The notes under the pieces: generated by a model
Seen by the model: only the letters and a program-made list of their open reading frames with translations
Database searches by the model: none
What the model was told of the DNA's origin: nothing
Part shown: positions 24,660 through 33,067 of the stretch, piece after piece
How positions within the stretch are numbered: the first letter of the stretch is position 1
How the letters are laid out: every line of letters starts with the position of its first letter
Assembly (NCBI GenBank): GCA_903905065.1
Contig: CAIVEW010000050.1
Location: 1-64,000, forward strand
Source of the DNA: an uncultured Bacteroidota bacterium
GTDB taxonomy: Bacteria > Bacteroidota > Bacteroidia > Chitinophagales > Chitinophagaceae
DNA: 64,000 nt
Direction of reading: 5' to 3'
Position numbers and translations under genes: made by a program

Positions 24660-26042
24660 ATGAGCACCGATTATAAAGTCAAGTTGTTTTTAAAAAAGTC
24701 CTTTGAGCGGATACGGAATGAGAAATTAAAATCTACCTTATTACAGGCCGTTCCATTTTGGATAGCCTCGCTTGTTACCGGTTTGGTCGCCGTACTTTAT
24801 ACAAAATTGTTTGCCGGTGCGGAGTCTGTTTCCAGATACTTTATACACCATCACATTTGGTGGCTGTTTCTAGTAACGCCTGCCTTATTTCTTATCGCTT
24901 ATTTTATTGTTGTCAGGTACGCGCCGTATGCCAGGGGTAGTGGCATACCCCAGGTTATGGCAGCCATAGACCTCGCCAATCCGAAGGATAATCATAAAGT
25001 GAAAAAGTTGCTCAGTATAAAGGTCATTGTTGTAAAGATCATTTCAAATATCCTGGTTGCTGTTGGTGGGGCCGCAACAGGCCGGGAAGGCCCCACGATA
25101 CAGATCGCAGGGTCTGTCTTCAGGAAGGTAAATCAATGGATACCTGATTCATGGCCGCGTATATCCCGGAGAAATATGATCATGACGGGCGCCGCCGCTG
25201 GTCTTGCCGCCGCGTTTAATACACCACTTGGGGGTATTGTATTCGCCGTAGAAGAGTTGACACGCACGCATATCCGGTACTATCGCACTGCCATTTTCTC
25301 GGCGGTAATTATTGCCGGCCTAACGGCACAGTACTTTTTGGGCTCCTATCTGTATCTTGGCTATCCTGATGTGAGCAAGCTAAGCGGCTACATATTCCTG
25401 GTCGTTATCATCGTTTCGGTTATTACCGGCGTGCTTGGCGCGCTCATGTGCAAGTTCATACTGGCTATTTTTCGCTGGAAGAACAGCTTTACAAAAGGCC
25501 AGACAGTAACTTATGTTACCGTTTGCGCGCTCATAATGGTATTGCTGGCCGTGGCCTGCAGCCCAGAAGTGATGGGTTCTGGCAAGGAATTAATGAATTC
25601 GGTGCTTTTCTCCGCTAACAAACGAATAGCCTGGTACATACCTTTTTTAAGATTCTCTGGGCCGGTAGTCTGTTTTACAACGGGTGTTTCGGGCGGTGTC
25701 TTCGCCCCTGCATTGAGTTCCGGTGCCAGTTTTGGAGCCCTTGTATCCGGTTGGTTTGATCTTTCCGCCACGAACACCAATCTCGTCATTTTGGCCGGCA
25801 TGGTTGGTTTTCTCACAGGCGTTACCCGCACTCCGTTCACTTCTGCCATTCTTGTCCTGGAGATGACCGACAGCCACAACGTTATCTTCCACCTGATGTT
25901 GGCTGGAATGATCGCGAGCGTGGTTGCCCTCATCGTTGACAAGCATTCTTTTTACGACCACATGAGGGCACAGTACGTAAGAAAGCTGGAACAGGAGGAA
26001 CTTGAAGAAGAGGCTGCGCAAAAACTACCCGCTACAGGATAG
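24660..26042 (+). CDS. ClC-family chloride channel/antiporter
   Basis: 460 residues with 10 or more membrane helices. The three selectivity-filter motifs are present: GSGIPQVM, GREGPTIQ (with the gating Glu) and GGVFAPALSSGASFG. The gating Glu in GREGP suggests a Cl-/H+ exchanger rather than a pure channel, though the internal proton Glu was not located. The C-terminus ends in an acidic EEQEELEEEAAQ-like tail without CBS domains. It converges with the phosphohexomutase gene, overlapping by 11 bases. Confidence 0.92.
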   Translation: MSTDYKVKLFLKKSFERIRNEKLKSTLLQAVPFWIASLVTGLVAVLYTKLFAGAESVSRYFIHHHIWWLFLVTPALFLIAYFIVVRYAPYARGSGIPQVMAAIDLANPKDNHKVKKLLSIKVIVVKIISNILVAVGGAATGREGPTIQIAGSVFRKVNQWIPDSWPRISRRNMIMTGAAAGLAAAFNTPLGGIVFAVEELTRTHIRYYRTAIFSAVIIAGLTAQYFLGSYLYLGYPDVSKLSGYIFLVVIIVSVITGVLGALMCKFILAIFRWKNSFTKGQTVTYVTVCALIMVLLAVACSPEVMGSGKELMNSVLFSANKRIAWYIPFLRFSGPVVCFTTGVSGGVFAPALSSGASFGALVSGWFDLSATNTNLVILAGMVGFLTGVTRTPFTSAILVLEMTDSHNVIFHLMLAGMIASVVALIVDKHSFYDHMRAQYVRKLEQEELEEEAAQKLPATG

Positions 26043-27435
26043 TCTTCTTTACGTCTTCCAGTATATCAAGCGTTTCTTCTTGGCTGTTACCTTCAGCGTA
26101 TACGCGCAATAATGGCTCTGTACCAGATGCGCGCAGCATCACCCATCCGCCGTTGTCAAGATGGTATTTTATGCCGTCTATGGTTTCTATACGATTAAAG
26201 CCATACTTGCCGAACTTGGTGTAGCCGCCGTCGGCCGCTTTTTTAATGATGGCGTTCTTCTTGTCGTTATCCAGGGTTAGGTCATTGCGGTCATAATGGA
26301 AATGGCCAACGATGGCATAGACCTCTTCACAAAGTTCTTTCAGCGTTTTGCCTGTTTTTGTCATGAATTCGTAGATCTCAAGCCCGTCATAAATGCCATC
26401 GCGTTCAGGGATGTGGCCCTTTACGGCTATACCGCCGCTTTCCTCGCCGCCTACCAGCACATCTTCATGCACCATTATCTCACTGATGTATTTAAAGCCT
26501 ATTGCAGTTACTTCTACTGGCAATCCATAATGCTCGCAAAGCTTCTTTACACGGTCGGTTACTGAAAACGCAATAACCACCTTGCCATTCATACCCTTGT
26601 ACTTATGCAGGTAATGGATGAGGAGGAGAATGATATTGTGAGCATCTACGAAATTCCCATCGCCATCGTACAAGCCTATGCGGTCAGCATCGCCATCTGT
26701 CGCAAGCCCTATTTTTATTTCGGGAGTTGTGGCTACCGTTCGCGCAAGCTCTTTTAAATTCTTATCGAGCGGCTCAGGTGCTTGCCCATGAAACCCCGGG
26801 TTATTGTCGCAATGCAATAACACAGCGCCTGGCAGCAGACGGCGTATCACGTTTTGCCCGGCGCCAAACATCGCATCATATGCCATCTTGAAAGGTGATT
26901 TCGACAGCGCTTCGAAGTCAAACTTCTCTTTCAGATAGTCAACGTACATATCTTCCAGGTTGATATACTCCAGCAAGCCTTTTTCTTCCCAATAAGACAA
27001 TGATTGAGCCGGAACATCCACCTCTTCCGGTATCAGTGCCTCCACGGCTGCAATGTCTTTGGGGCTGGATGGACCGCCGTGTGCGCCCTTTAGTTTATAA
27101 CCATTGTATGAAGGTGGGTTATGCGAAGCTGTGATGACAACGCCCTGGTGCGCTTTAAGCGTCAGTACACCCATAGAGATCATTGGTGTGCTGATGAAGC
27201 CTTTGGCAAGCAACACCTTTACACCATTGGCGCACAATACTTTAGTCGTAATTTCAGTAAATAACTGGCCGCCGAAGCGGCAATCGTGACCGACAACTAC
27301 CACCGGTTTTTCAAATTGCGGCAACAGCCATTCTGCAAGTCCCTTGCTAACGCGGGCTACATTGTAAACGGTAAAATCCTGTGCTATAATAGCTCTCCAT
27401 CCGTCTGTTCCGAATTTTATTTTTTCTGTTACCAT
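26032..27435 (-). CDS. Phosphoglucomutase/phosphomannomutase family protein
   Basis: 467 residues of the alpha-D-phosphohexomutase family. The phosphoserine loop is VITASHNPPSYNGYK, the metal-binding loop LATDGDADRIGLYDGDG, the sugar-binding loop GGEESGGIAV and the phosphate-binding loop RASGTEPLLRVYAE. It interconverts hexose 1- and 6-phosphates, feeding NDP-sugar and wall precursor synthesis. Whether glucose, mannose or glucosamine is preferred cannot be decided; the GGEESGG loop fits glucose/mannose enzymes. Confidence 0.92.
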   Translation of the reverse strand: MVTEKIKFGTDGWRAIIAQDFTVYNVARVSKGLAEWLLPQFEKPVVVVGHDCRFGGQLFTEITTKVLCANGVKVLLAKGFISTPMISMGVLTLKAHQGVVITASHNPPSYNGYKLKGAHGGPSSPKDIAAVEALIPEEVDVPAQSLSYWEEKGLLEYINLEDMYVDYLKEKFDFEALSKSPFKMAYDAMFGAGQNVIRRLLPGAVLLHCDNNPGFHGQAPEPLDKNLKELARTVATTPEIKIGLATDGDADRIGLYDGDGNFVDAHNIILLLIHYLHKYKGMNGKVVIAFSVTDRVKKLCEHYGLPVEVTAIGFKYISEIMVHEDVLVGGEESGGIAVKGHIPERDGIYDGLEIYEFMTKTGKTLKELCEEVYAIVGHFHYDRNDLTLDNDKKNAIIKKAADGGYTKFGKYGFNRIETIDGIKYHLDNGGWVMLRASGTEPLLRVYAEGNSQEETLDILEDVKKTIL

Positions 27436-27501
27436 CAGGTGTCGGTTTAATAGTGAGTGTCTGCTTTGTTAATTTATAAGCGGCAAATTTATAAAAACGT
27501 T

Positions 27502-27528
27502 TTGTACAGATAAGGTTAATTAATTTTG
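27502..27528 (+). promoter_or_regulatory. Candidate promoter of the aldehyde dehydrogenase gene
   Basis: TTG at 27502-27504 and TAATTTTG at 27521-27528 (16 bases apart, slightly short) predict a start near 27534 and a 12-base leader. Confidence 0.5.
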
Positions 27529-27545
27529 CTGCAAATTTTATTGAT

Positions 27546-28919
27546 ATGCCAGACAGATTAATGTCTATTAATCCCACCACAGGAAAAGAGATCGCTTCTT
27601 ACGAAATACATGACGAGAAAGAGGTCGAAAGAGCGTTGAAACAATCCAGGAAAACTTTTGAAGAGTGGCGTCTTTTGCCGTTCAGCAAAAGAGCAGTGGT
27701 GCTCAAGAATATCGCTAAGGAAATAAGAAAAGAAAAAGACCGGTTGGTAAAACTCGCTGTGATGGAAATGGGGAAGCCGATCTCTCAGGGATATTATGAG
27801 GTCGAGAAATGTGCTGCAACGCTGGAATTCTATGCAAATCATGGCGCTAAATTCCTGGCTGATGAAATAGTGAAAACGGATGCGCGCAAAAGCTATGTTT
27901 CTTATCAGCCGCTGGGTGTGATACTGGCGATAATGCCGTGGAACTTCCCTTATTGGCAGGTGTTCCGGGCTATGGCGCCCACTACTATGGCAGGCAATGT
28001 CATCATTTTGAAACATGCCTCTAATGTAAGTGGATGCGCAACGGCGATAGAAAAACTGATATTGAAAGCCGGTGCGCCCAAAGGGTTGCTGCAAACGCTG
28101 TTGATACCATCGTCGCGCGTGGAAAAACTGATCGATGATCCGCGCATAGCCGCTGTGACGCTTACCGGCAGCACTGCGGCGGGCAGTAAAGTCGCCGAGG
28201 CGGCGGGGCGTAACCTGAAGAAACAAGTGCTGGAGCTAGGTGGCAGCGATGCATATGTGATACTTGCTGATGCTGACCTTAATGTGGCGGTTGAAATTGC
28301 GGTACGAGGCCGATTAGTAAATAGTGGTCAAAGCTGTATTGCAGCCAAGCGGTTCGTAGTTGTAAAGGAGGTCTATAAGGAATTCGTAGAGCGGTATGCC
28401 GAGCAAATGAAGAAGGCTACTTATGGCGACCCCATGGACGAAAATAGCAGGATAGGCCCTATGGCGCGAGTGGACTTGAGAGACCAGCTTCATGAGCAAG
28501 TGTTAAGAAGTGTTGAAAAAGGTGCGAAGATTTTGTGCGGCGGATTTATTCCAGATGGCCCTGGTGCATTTTATCCGCCCACTGTTCTTACTAAAGTAAA
28601 GAAAGGCATGCCCGCCTATGACGATGAGTTATTTGGCCCCGTGGCTGCGATCATCGAAGCAAAAGATGAAAAAGATGCGATTCGTATTGCCAACGATAGT
28701 ATTTATGGGCTTGGTGCAGGCATCATTTCAAAGAACCGGGCAAAAGCGGAGAAACTTGCGGCTGAAGAATTGCAGGCGGGCAGTTGCTTTGTAAACGACT
28801 TTGTTCATTCGGATCCTCATTTACCGTTTGGCGGTACCAAACAGAGTGGCTATGGCCGCGAGTTAGGCAGCTTTGGCATACATGAGTTTGTGAACATTAA
28901 GACGGTTTATGTGAAGTAG
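27546..28919 (+). CDS. NAD(P)-dependent aldehyde dehydrogenase (succinate-semialdehyde type)
   Basis: 457 residues, the short form typical of Bacteroidota succinate-semialdehyde dehydrogenases. PWNFPYWQVFRAMAP binds the cofactor, LTGSTAAGSKVAEAAG is the Rossmann turn, LELGGSDAYVIL has the general-base Glu and NSGQSCIAAKRFVV the nucleophilic Cys. PFGGTKQSGYGRELG is the C-terminal signature. It oxidises an aldehyde to the acid; succinate semialdehyde is likely from overall similarity but not proven. Confidence 0.9.
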   Translation: MPDRLMSINPTTGKEIASYEIHDEKEVERALKQSRKTFEEWRLLPFSKRAVVLKNIAKEIRKEKDRLVKLAVMEMGKPISQGYYEVEKCAATLEFYANHGAKFLADEIVKTDARKSYVSYQPLGVILAIMPWNFPYWQVFRAMAPTTMAGNVIILKHASNVSGCATAIEKLILKAGAPKGLLQTLLIPSSRVEKLIDDPRIAAVTLTGSTAAGSKVAEAAGRNLKKQVLELGGSDAYVILADADLNVAVEIAVRGRLVNSGQSCIAAKRFVVVKEVYKEFVERYAEQMKKATYGDPMDENSRIGPMARVDLRDQLHEQVLRSVEKGAKILCGGFIPDGPGAFYPPTVLTKVKKGMPAYDDELFGPVAAIIEAKDEKDAIRIANDSIYGLGAGIISKNRAKAEKLAAEELQAGSCFVNDFVHSDPHLPFGGTKQSGYGRELGSFGIHEFVNIKTVYVK

Positions 28920-28975
28920 TGTTTGTTTTCTCGGAAATTGGTACTTTGTTCTTGCTTTTTTAATTTCTGACTTAT

Positions 28976-29581
28976 ATGTATTCTTACTTAGCGCTTGGCG
29001 ATTCTTACACCATTGGGGAGCAGGTTCCCATCCATGATAACTTCCCTAACCAAACTGTTCAATTACTGCGCAAACAACAATTTGATGTAGCGGACCCGGT
29101 GATCATTGCTACCACAGGCTGGACGACGGATGAACTTGCAGCGGCTATTCGTGAGCATAACATCCACGAAAGCTTTTCATTTGTAACGCTGCTTATCGGC
29201 GTCAACAATCAATATCGTGGGCGCAGCCTCGAGAACTACCGGCTGGAATTTGTTCAATTGCTTGACCAGGCAATTGTGTTCGCGAAGGGTATTGCGAAAA
29301 ATGTATTTGTGCTGTCTATTCCCGATTGGGGTGCGACACCATTTGCAGAGGGCAGGGACCGGGAGACAGTGGGGAAAGAGATCGACGGATATAACGCTGC
29401 ATGCAAGGAAATTACGCGGGATCATAAATGCCAGTATTTAGAGATCACACAAAGTACCCGGGAACATGCTATGATACCGGGCTTCCTGGCTGGAGACGGA
29501 TTGCATCCTTCTGCCAAGGAATATGAAATCTGGGCGGAGCGATTGGCGGGGCTGGTTGCCGCCACGCTTAAAGACAAGTAG
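28976..29581 (+). CDS. SGNH/GDSL hydrolase, cytoplasmic-looking copy
   Basis: 201 residues. YLALGDSYTIGEQV is block I with the nucleophilic Ser, TLLIGVNNQYRG block III with the Asn, and DGLHPSAKEYEIW block V with Asp and His. It is an esterase or lipase-like hydrolase. No signal peptide is seen. The next gene (29598) is a paralogue with the same blocks and spacing, so the pair arose by tandem duplication. Confidence 0.9.
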   Translation: MYSYLALGDSYTIGEQVPIHDNFPNQTVQLLRKQQFDVADPVIIATTGWTTDELAAAIREHNIHESFSFVTLLIGVNNQYRGRSLENYRLEFVQLLDQAIVFAKGIAKNVFVLSIPDWGATPFAEGRDRETVGKEIDGYNAACKEITRDHKCQYLEITQSTREHAMIPGFLAGDGLHPSAKEYEIWAERLAGLVAATLKDK

Positions 29582-29597
29582 CAAAACCACTGACCTT

Positions 29598-30305
29598 ATG
29601 AAAGGGATGAAGCTTACAGTTATGCTATTTGGAATTGCTTTGTTGTTTATTGCTTCAGCCATTTATTTCGTATTTAAGCCCGTACCTCACAAGTTATCCT
29701 ACCTCGCGCTAGGTGATTCTTATACGTTCGGCTCTGGTGTAAAGTATGACGAGAACTACCCGAACCAGCTAGTTAGTTATCTCAAAGGGCAGGGGTTTGA
29801 TGTTGGTCCCCCTGTTTTTATGGCACGTCCCGGCTGGACATCAACTGACCTGTGCAAAGCTGTACGCAGGAAAAGCCTCCAGGACACAGTCACTTTTGTC
29901 ACACTGCTTATAGGCGCTAACAATCAACTTCGCGGGCTCGATTTGAACAATTTCCGGCAGCAATTCGCGGAGATTCTTGACAAGGCCATAGGTTACGTGA
30001 ATGGCCATACTGAACGTGTATTCGTACTTTCTGTGCCCGACTGGAGCGCATCTCCTCACTTTGAAGGATTGGACCGGCAAAAGATGGCGCTTGGCGTAGC
30101 TGCCTACAATACCGCTATAAAAGGAATGACGCTTGATAAAAAGTGTAAATATGTAGATATATCCGGCATACTGCGCGACAAGGCGCGGGACAGTTCCCTT
30201 TTTATCAATGATTTTGTACATCCATCTTCGATAGGGTATGCGCTTTGGGTAGAAAGACTGGCGCCTGAAGTCGCAACCGTACTCAGGCAGGGGATAGCGC
30301 AATGA
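29598..30305 (+). CDS. SGNH/GDSL hydrolase, membrane-anchored paralogue
   Basis: 235 residues from MKGMKLTVMLFGIALLF. An N-terminal hydrophobic segment (residues ~4-26) acts as anchor or signal. LGDSYTFGSGVKYDENYPNQ, TLLIGANNQLRG and NDFVHPSSIGYALW are the catalytic blocks, aligned one to one with the upstream protein. It starts 16 bases after that gene's stop. One copy inside and one outside the membrane suggests divergence in location of the same chemistry. Confidence 0.88.
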   Translation: MKGMKLTVMLFGIALLFIASAIYFVFKPVPHKLSYLALGDSYTFGSGVKYDENYPNQLVSYLKGQGFDVGPPVFMARPGWTSTDLCKAVRRKSLQDTVTFVTLLIGANNQLRGLDLNNFRQQFAEILDKAIGYVNGHTERVFVLSVPDWSASPHFEGLDRQKMALGVAAYNTAIKGMTLDKKCKYVDISGILRDKARDSSLFINDFVHPSSIGYALWVERLAPEVATVLRQGIAQ

Positions 30306-30394
30306 AGCCTTTCTATCGGCAGATATTGGCAATTTTGAATTTCCATTTTCGGAATTTGCAGCCGCAGGGCTTTTAACTTTTAACTGAATAATGT

Positions 30395-30411
30395 TATATT
30401 TGGCCAAATAT
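30395..30411 (+). promoter_or_regulatory. -7 box overlapped by a perfect palindrome, before the NHL gene
   Basis: TATATTTG (30395-30402) fits TAnnTTTG, with a predicted start near 30408. ATATTTGGCCAAATAT (30396-30411) is a perfect 16-bp palindrome covering the box and start point, placed like a repressor site. Confidence 0.5.
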
Positions 30412-30416
30412 TTCCT

Positions 30417-31766
30417 ATGAAGTGTACGTTTTCTTTATTGATCTCTGGCCTGTTAATGCTATCACTGCCTTCCTACGGGCAGTTAAGGATAATAAAAACT
30501 ATTGGGGGTGATGGTATTGAGGGATACAGCGGCGATGGTACTGCTGCTACCGGAGCCGAGGTTTATGGTCCGGTCAGTGTAGCGCTTGACCCCAGTGGCA
30601 ATGTGTATTTTGCCGACTATTTCAATATCCGGGTACGCAAAATAAATACCGCTACCGGGATCATCACTACAGTTGCCGGAACCGGAATGGGTGGTGACAC
30701 TGGCGACAGCAGCCTTGCAACCAGTGCCGACGTAGATCCACAGGGAATTGCGTTTGACAAGCATGGTAATATGTATATTGCTGATGGTGTGTCTTCAGTG
30801 ATCCGTAAAGTGAATACCCTGGGTATTATTACCACGATTGCAGGCCAGAAAGGAGTGCATAGTTATACCGGTGATAACGGCCCTGCCCGCAATGCAACCT
30901 TTGGTGCACCACGTGGTGTTGCCGTGGATACTTTTGGCAATATTTTTGTTGCCGATGCTACAAACAATGTAGTGCGCATGATCAACACTGCCGGTGTCAT
31001 TAGCACGGTAGCGGGCAACGATACACTTGGCTACAGAGGCGATGGCTTCCTTGCTGTGAATGCCGAACTGGATTCTCCTTATGCCGTTGCTGTTGACCGT
31101 GCGGGCAACCTGTATATAGCCGACTACAACAACGATGTCATCCGTAAAGTAGACGACACCGGCGGTATCAGCACCTTTGCAGGTAATGGGACCTATGGAT
31201 ATAGCGGTGATAACGGGCCTGCTTCCGCAGCTACGCTCAATCATCCCTCGGGCATAGCAACGGATACCGCAGGTAATCTTTACATAGCCGATGCGCACAA
31301 CAACGTGATCAGGATGGTAAATACTGCCGGTACCATTACTACCGTAGCAGGGAATGGTTCTGCCGGCTTTGGCGGGGATCTTGGTAACGCCCTTGGTGCC
31401 AGTCTGCTTGTGCCTTTCAGCGTTGCGACCGATGTATCGGGTAATATCTATATCGCTGATGCTGACAACGAACGCATACGGGAAGTTTACCTGGTTGCCC
31501 TTGGTGTGAGCAGCGTTTTCACCCATAACGACGTTGAAATGTATCCTAATCCTTCATCAAACACCGTGACGCTGAGTACACTTTCTATGAATGACAAGGT
31601 ATGCTTGTATGATGTGGTGGGCCGCCAGGTAGGTGAGCCCTGGATTGTAATGGCAGATGGTGCGCAAACCTTCAACATCCAGTCACTTGCTACAGGGGTT
31701 TATGTGTTGCAGGTGTTCGATGCAAGTGGCAACAAAAAGGCTGTGGCACAGTTGGTAAAAGAATAA
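30417..31766 (+). CDS. Secreted NHL-repeat beta-propeller with T9SS sorting domain
   Basis: 449 residues. A signal peptide (MKCTFSLLISGLLMLSL, ending SYGQ) is followed by about six NHL-type repeats, each with the pattern GNxYIADxxNxxIRxVN and then ITTVAGNG (e.g. GNLYIADYNNDVIRKVD). Residues ~370-449 are a T9SS sorting domain (DVEMYPNPSSNTVTLSTL ... ATGVYVLQVFD). It is probably a surface-exposed propeller that binds protein or sugar; no catalytic residues are evident. A strong two-way terminator follows. Confidence 0.9.
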   Translation: MKCTFSLLISGLLMLSLPSYGQLRIIKTIGGDGIEGYSGDGTAATGAEVYGPVSVALDPSGNVYFADYFNIRVRKINTATGIITTVAGTGMGGDTGDSSLATSADVDPQGIAFDKHGNMYIADGVSSVIRKVNTLGIITTIAGQKGVHSYTGDNGPARNATFGAPRGVAVDTFGNIFVADATNNVVRMINTAGVISTVAGNDTLGYRGDGFLAVNAELDSPYAVAVDRAGNLYIADYNNDVIRKVDDTGGISTFAGNGTYGYSGDNGPASAATLNHPSGIATDTAGNLYIADAHNNVIRMVNTAGTITTVAGNGSAGFGGDLGNALGASLLVPFSVATDVSGNIYIADADNERIREVYLVALGVSSVFTHNDVEMYPNPSSNTVTLSTLSMNDKVCLYDVVGRQVGEPWIVMADGAQTFNIQSLATGVYVLQVFDASGNKKAVAQLVKE

Positions 31767-31792
31767 GTTTAAAGTAGATACCGAAATTCAAG

Positions 31793-31825
31793 ATAGAAAA
31801 TGGCGCCATTGGCGCCATTTTCTAT
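31793..31825. terminator. Two-way terminator between convergent genes
   Basis: ATAGAAAATGGCGCCA (31793-31808), one T, then its exact reverse complement (31810-31825) form a 16-bp stem. A and T runs within the arms give a U-tract in either direction, serving the NHL gene and the FKBP gene. Confidence 0.8.
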
Positions 31826-31845
31826 GTGTATTTTCAGCGCTGTTA

Positions 31846-32274
31846 TTAGCCTATAGATACGAGTTCTATATCGAAAACGAGGTCCATACCGGCAAGGGGA
31901 TGATTTGCGTCGAGCACAAGGGTGTGCTCCCTTATTTCTGTGATCACTACATTGAAGAGGTTTCCCTGGTTGTTGCTCATTTGCAGTTCCATGCCTACTT
32001 CCGGCTTCTGGTCAGCGGGGAAGTCGGTGAGGGGCAATTCGATGATCATGCTGTTATCGCGGTCGCCATATGCGTCTGCTACCGGGATGTGCACGGTCTT
32101 TTTGTCGCCCACATTCATGCCAATCACTGCGTTGTCGAAGCCTGCTATTACCTGGCCGCTGCCTGCTGTAAAGGCCAGTGGCGCACGGCCTTCGCTGCTA
32201 TCAAATGTGGTGCCGTCTTCCAGTTTTCCGTGATAATGTACGTTTACTTTATCTCCTGCTTTTACTTGTTCCAT
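31846..32274 (-). CDS. slyD: FKBP-type peptidyl-prolyl isomerase, SlyD-like
   Basis: 142 residues from MEQVKAGDKVNVHYHGKL; upstream in-frame codons to 32379 are AT-rich leader. GTTFDSSEGRAPLAFTAGSG and VIGMNVGDKKTVHIPVADAYG are the FKBP halves and the inserted IF chaperone domain lies at residues ~70-125 (PEVGMELQMSNNQGN). It isomerises prolyl bonds and acts as a folding helper. The His-rich metal-binding tail of E. coli SlyD is absent, as in most relatives outside Enterobacteria. Confidence 0.88.
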   Translation of the reverse strand: MEQVKAGDKVNVHYHGKLEDGTTFDSSEGRAPLAFTAGSGQVIAGFDNAVIGMNVGDKKTVHIPVADAYGDRDNSMIIELPLTDFPADQKPEVGMELQMSNNQGNLFNVVITEIREHTLVLDANHPLAGMDLVFDIELVSIG

Positions 32275-32629
32275 AAAGTTGGTTTGAAAAAAATAAATAA
32301 TTTTTGCAAAGTAAATCAGATTTTTCTGAAAGCGGATGATTTTTTTTGTGCGGGGTGGTGCTACCCGCATCGCGGGCAATGTCCCATTATTTTCAAATTT
32401 TTTTGGTGCATATATGGGGCATTGTTGTTTCCTGGTTAATTGCTGTAAGCCTTTGCTGATAACGCTTTCGCTTATTTATTACGGTTTTTATTAATTTCCC
32501 ATTATGCCCTGCGGGGGGACTGTTTGGGGCATGGGTGGGGTGGTTATTGATAAAGTGTTTTGTCAGGTTCAGCACCCTGGAAAATTACCCAAATTGTGCC
32601 CCGGTATACCCCAAACCAGTTTGTAGTGT

Positions 32630-32749
32630 TCAGTCGGCAGTTGCCTTTATAGGCCGGGATTTACCGATCAACGGGTACTTTGATTTTATTTGAGGAGTTT
32701 GCAGTTTTCAGTCGGCAGTTGCCTTTATAGGCCGGGATTTACCGATCAT
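32630..32749. repeat. 78-bp-period tandem repeat in a long non-coding gap
   Basis: A 42-base block starting TTCAGTCGGCAGTTGCCTTT and ending TTACCGATCA occurs at 32630-32671 and again, identical, at 32708-32749. Flanks (AGTTTGYAGT before, GGTACTTT after) are also shared, so the unit is about 78 bases. It lies in the 793-base gap 32275-33067, which otherwise has a G-rich stretch (32340-32610), the palindrome at 32916 and no convincing gene. Confidence 0.85.
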
Positions 32750-32915
32750 ATGGTACTTTAATTTGATTCCGGGAATGAAAAATGCGGAGTGGAATAACTG
32801 CAATTTCTGGTACAAAGGTCTATAAATAATAGATGCGAGCCAAGACGAAATTTCTACTTATAGTAAGAGAAAAGCTATCGGGTAAGGGCGTTGCAAGAGC
32901 GGTGCGTTTGATCCT

Positions 32916-32933
32916 TCCCGAAAGCTTTCGGGA
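32916..32933. repeat. 18-bp palindrome TCCCGAAAGCTTTCGGGA
   Basis: Perfect palindrome in the gap upstream of the 33068 gene. A close relative, TCCCGATAGCTATCGGGA, is at 46391-46408, and the terminator stem at 42721-42746 has the same ends. Confidence 0.7.
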
Positions 32934-33041
32934 CAGGCTATTGCAGCCGAGGACCAGTGGGATGTTAGGACATCAAGTTTCCGACATTGACCACACTATA
33001 GAAATTAGTGGCAGAGAAACAAGATAATCAACCGAACTTGT

Positions 33042-33049
33042 TAGTTTTG
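33042..33049 (+). promoter_or_regulatory. Candidate -7 box for the 33068 gene
   Basis: TAGTTTTG fits TAnnTTTG; the predicted start near 33055 gives a 13-base leader to ATG 33068 and supports that start over 33008. Confidence 0.45.
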
Positions 33050-33067
33050 GGCTCCGAATTGAGACCT

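Noticed and set aside
30795-31526. 243-residue minus-strand frame inside the NHL gene
   Set aside because: Antisense to a clear repeat protein; the openness follows from the periodic codons of the propeller.
32833-33027. 64-residue frame before the 33068 gene
   Set aside because: It runs through the TCCCGAAAGCTTTCGGGA palindrome and shows no protein features.
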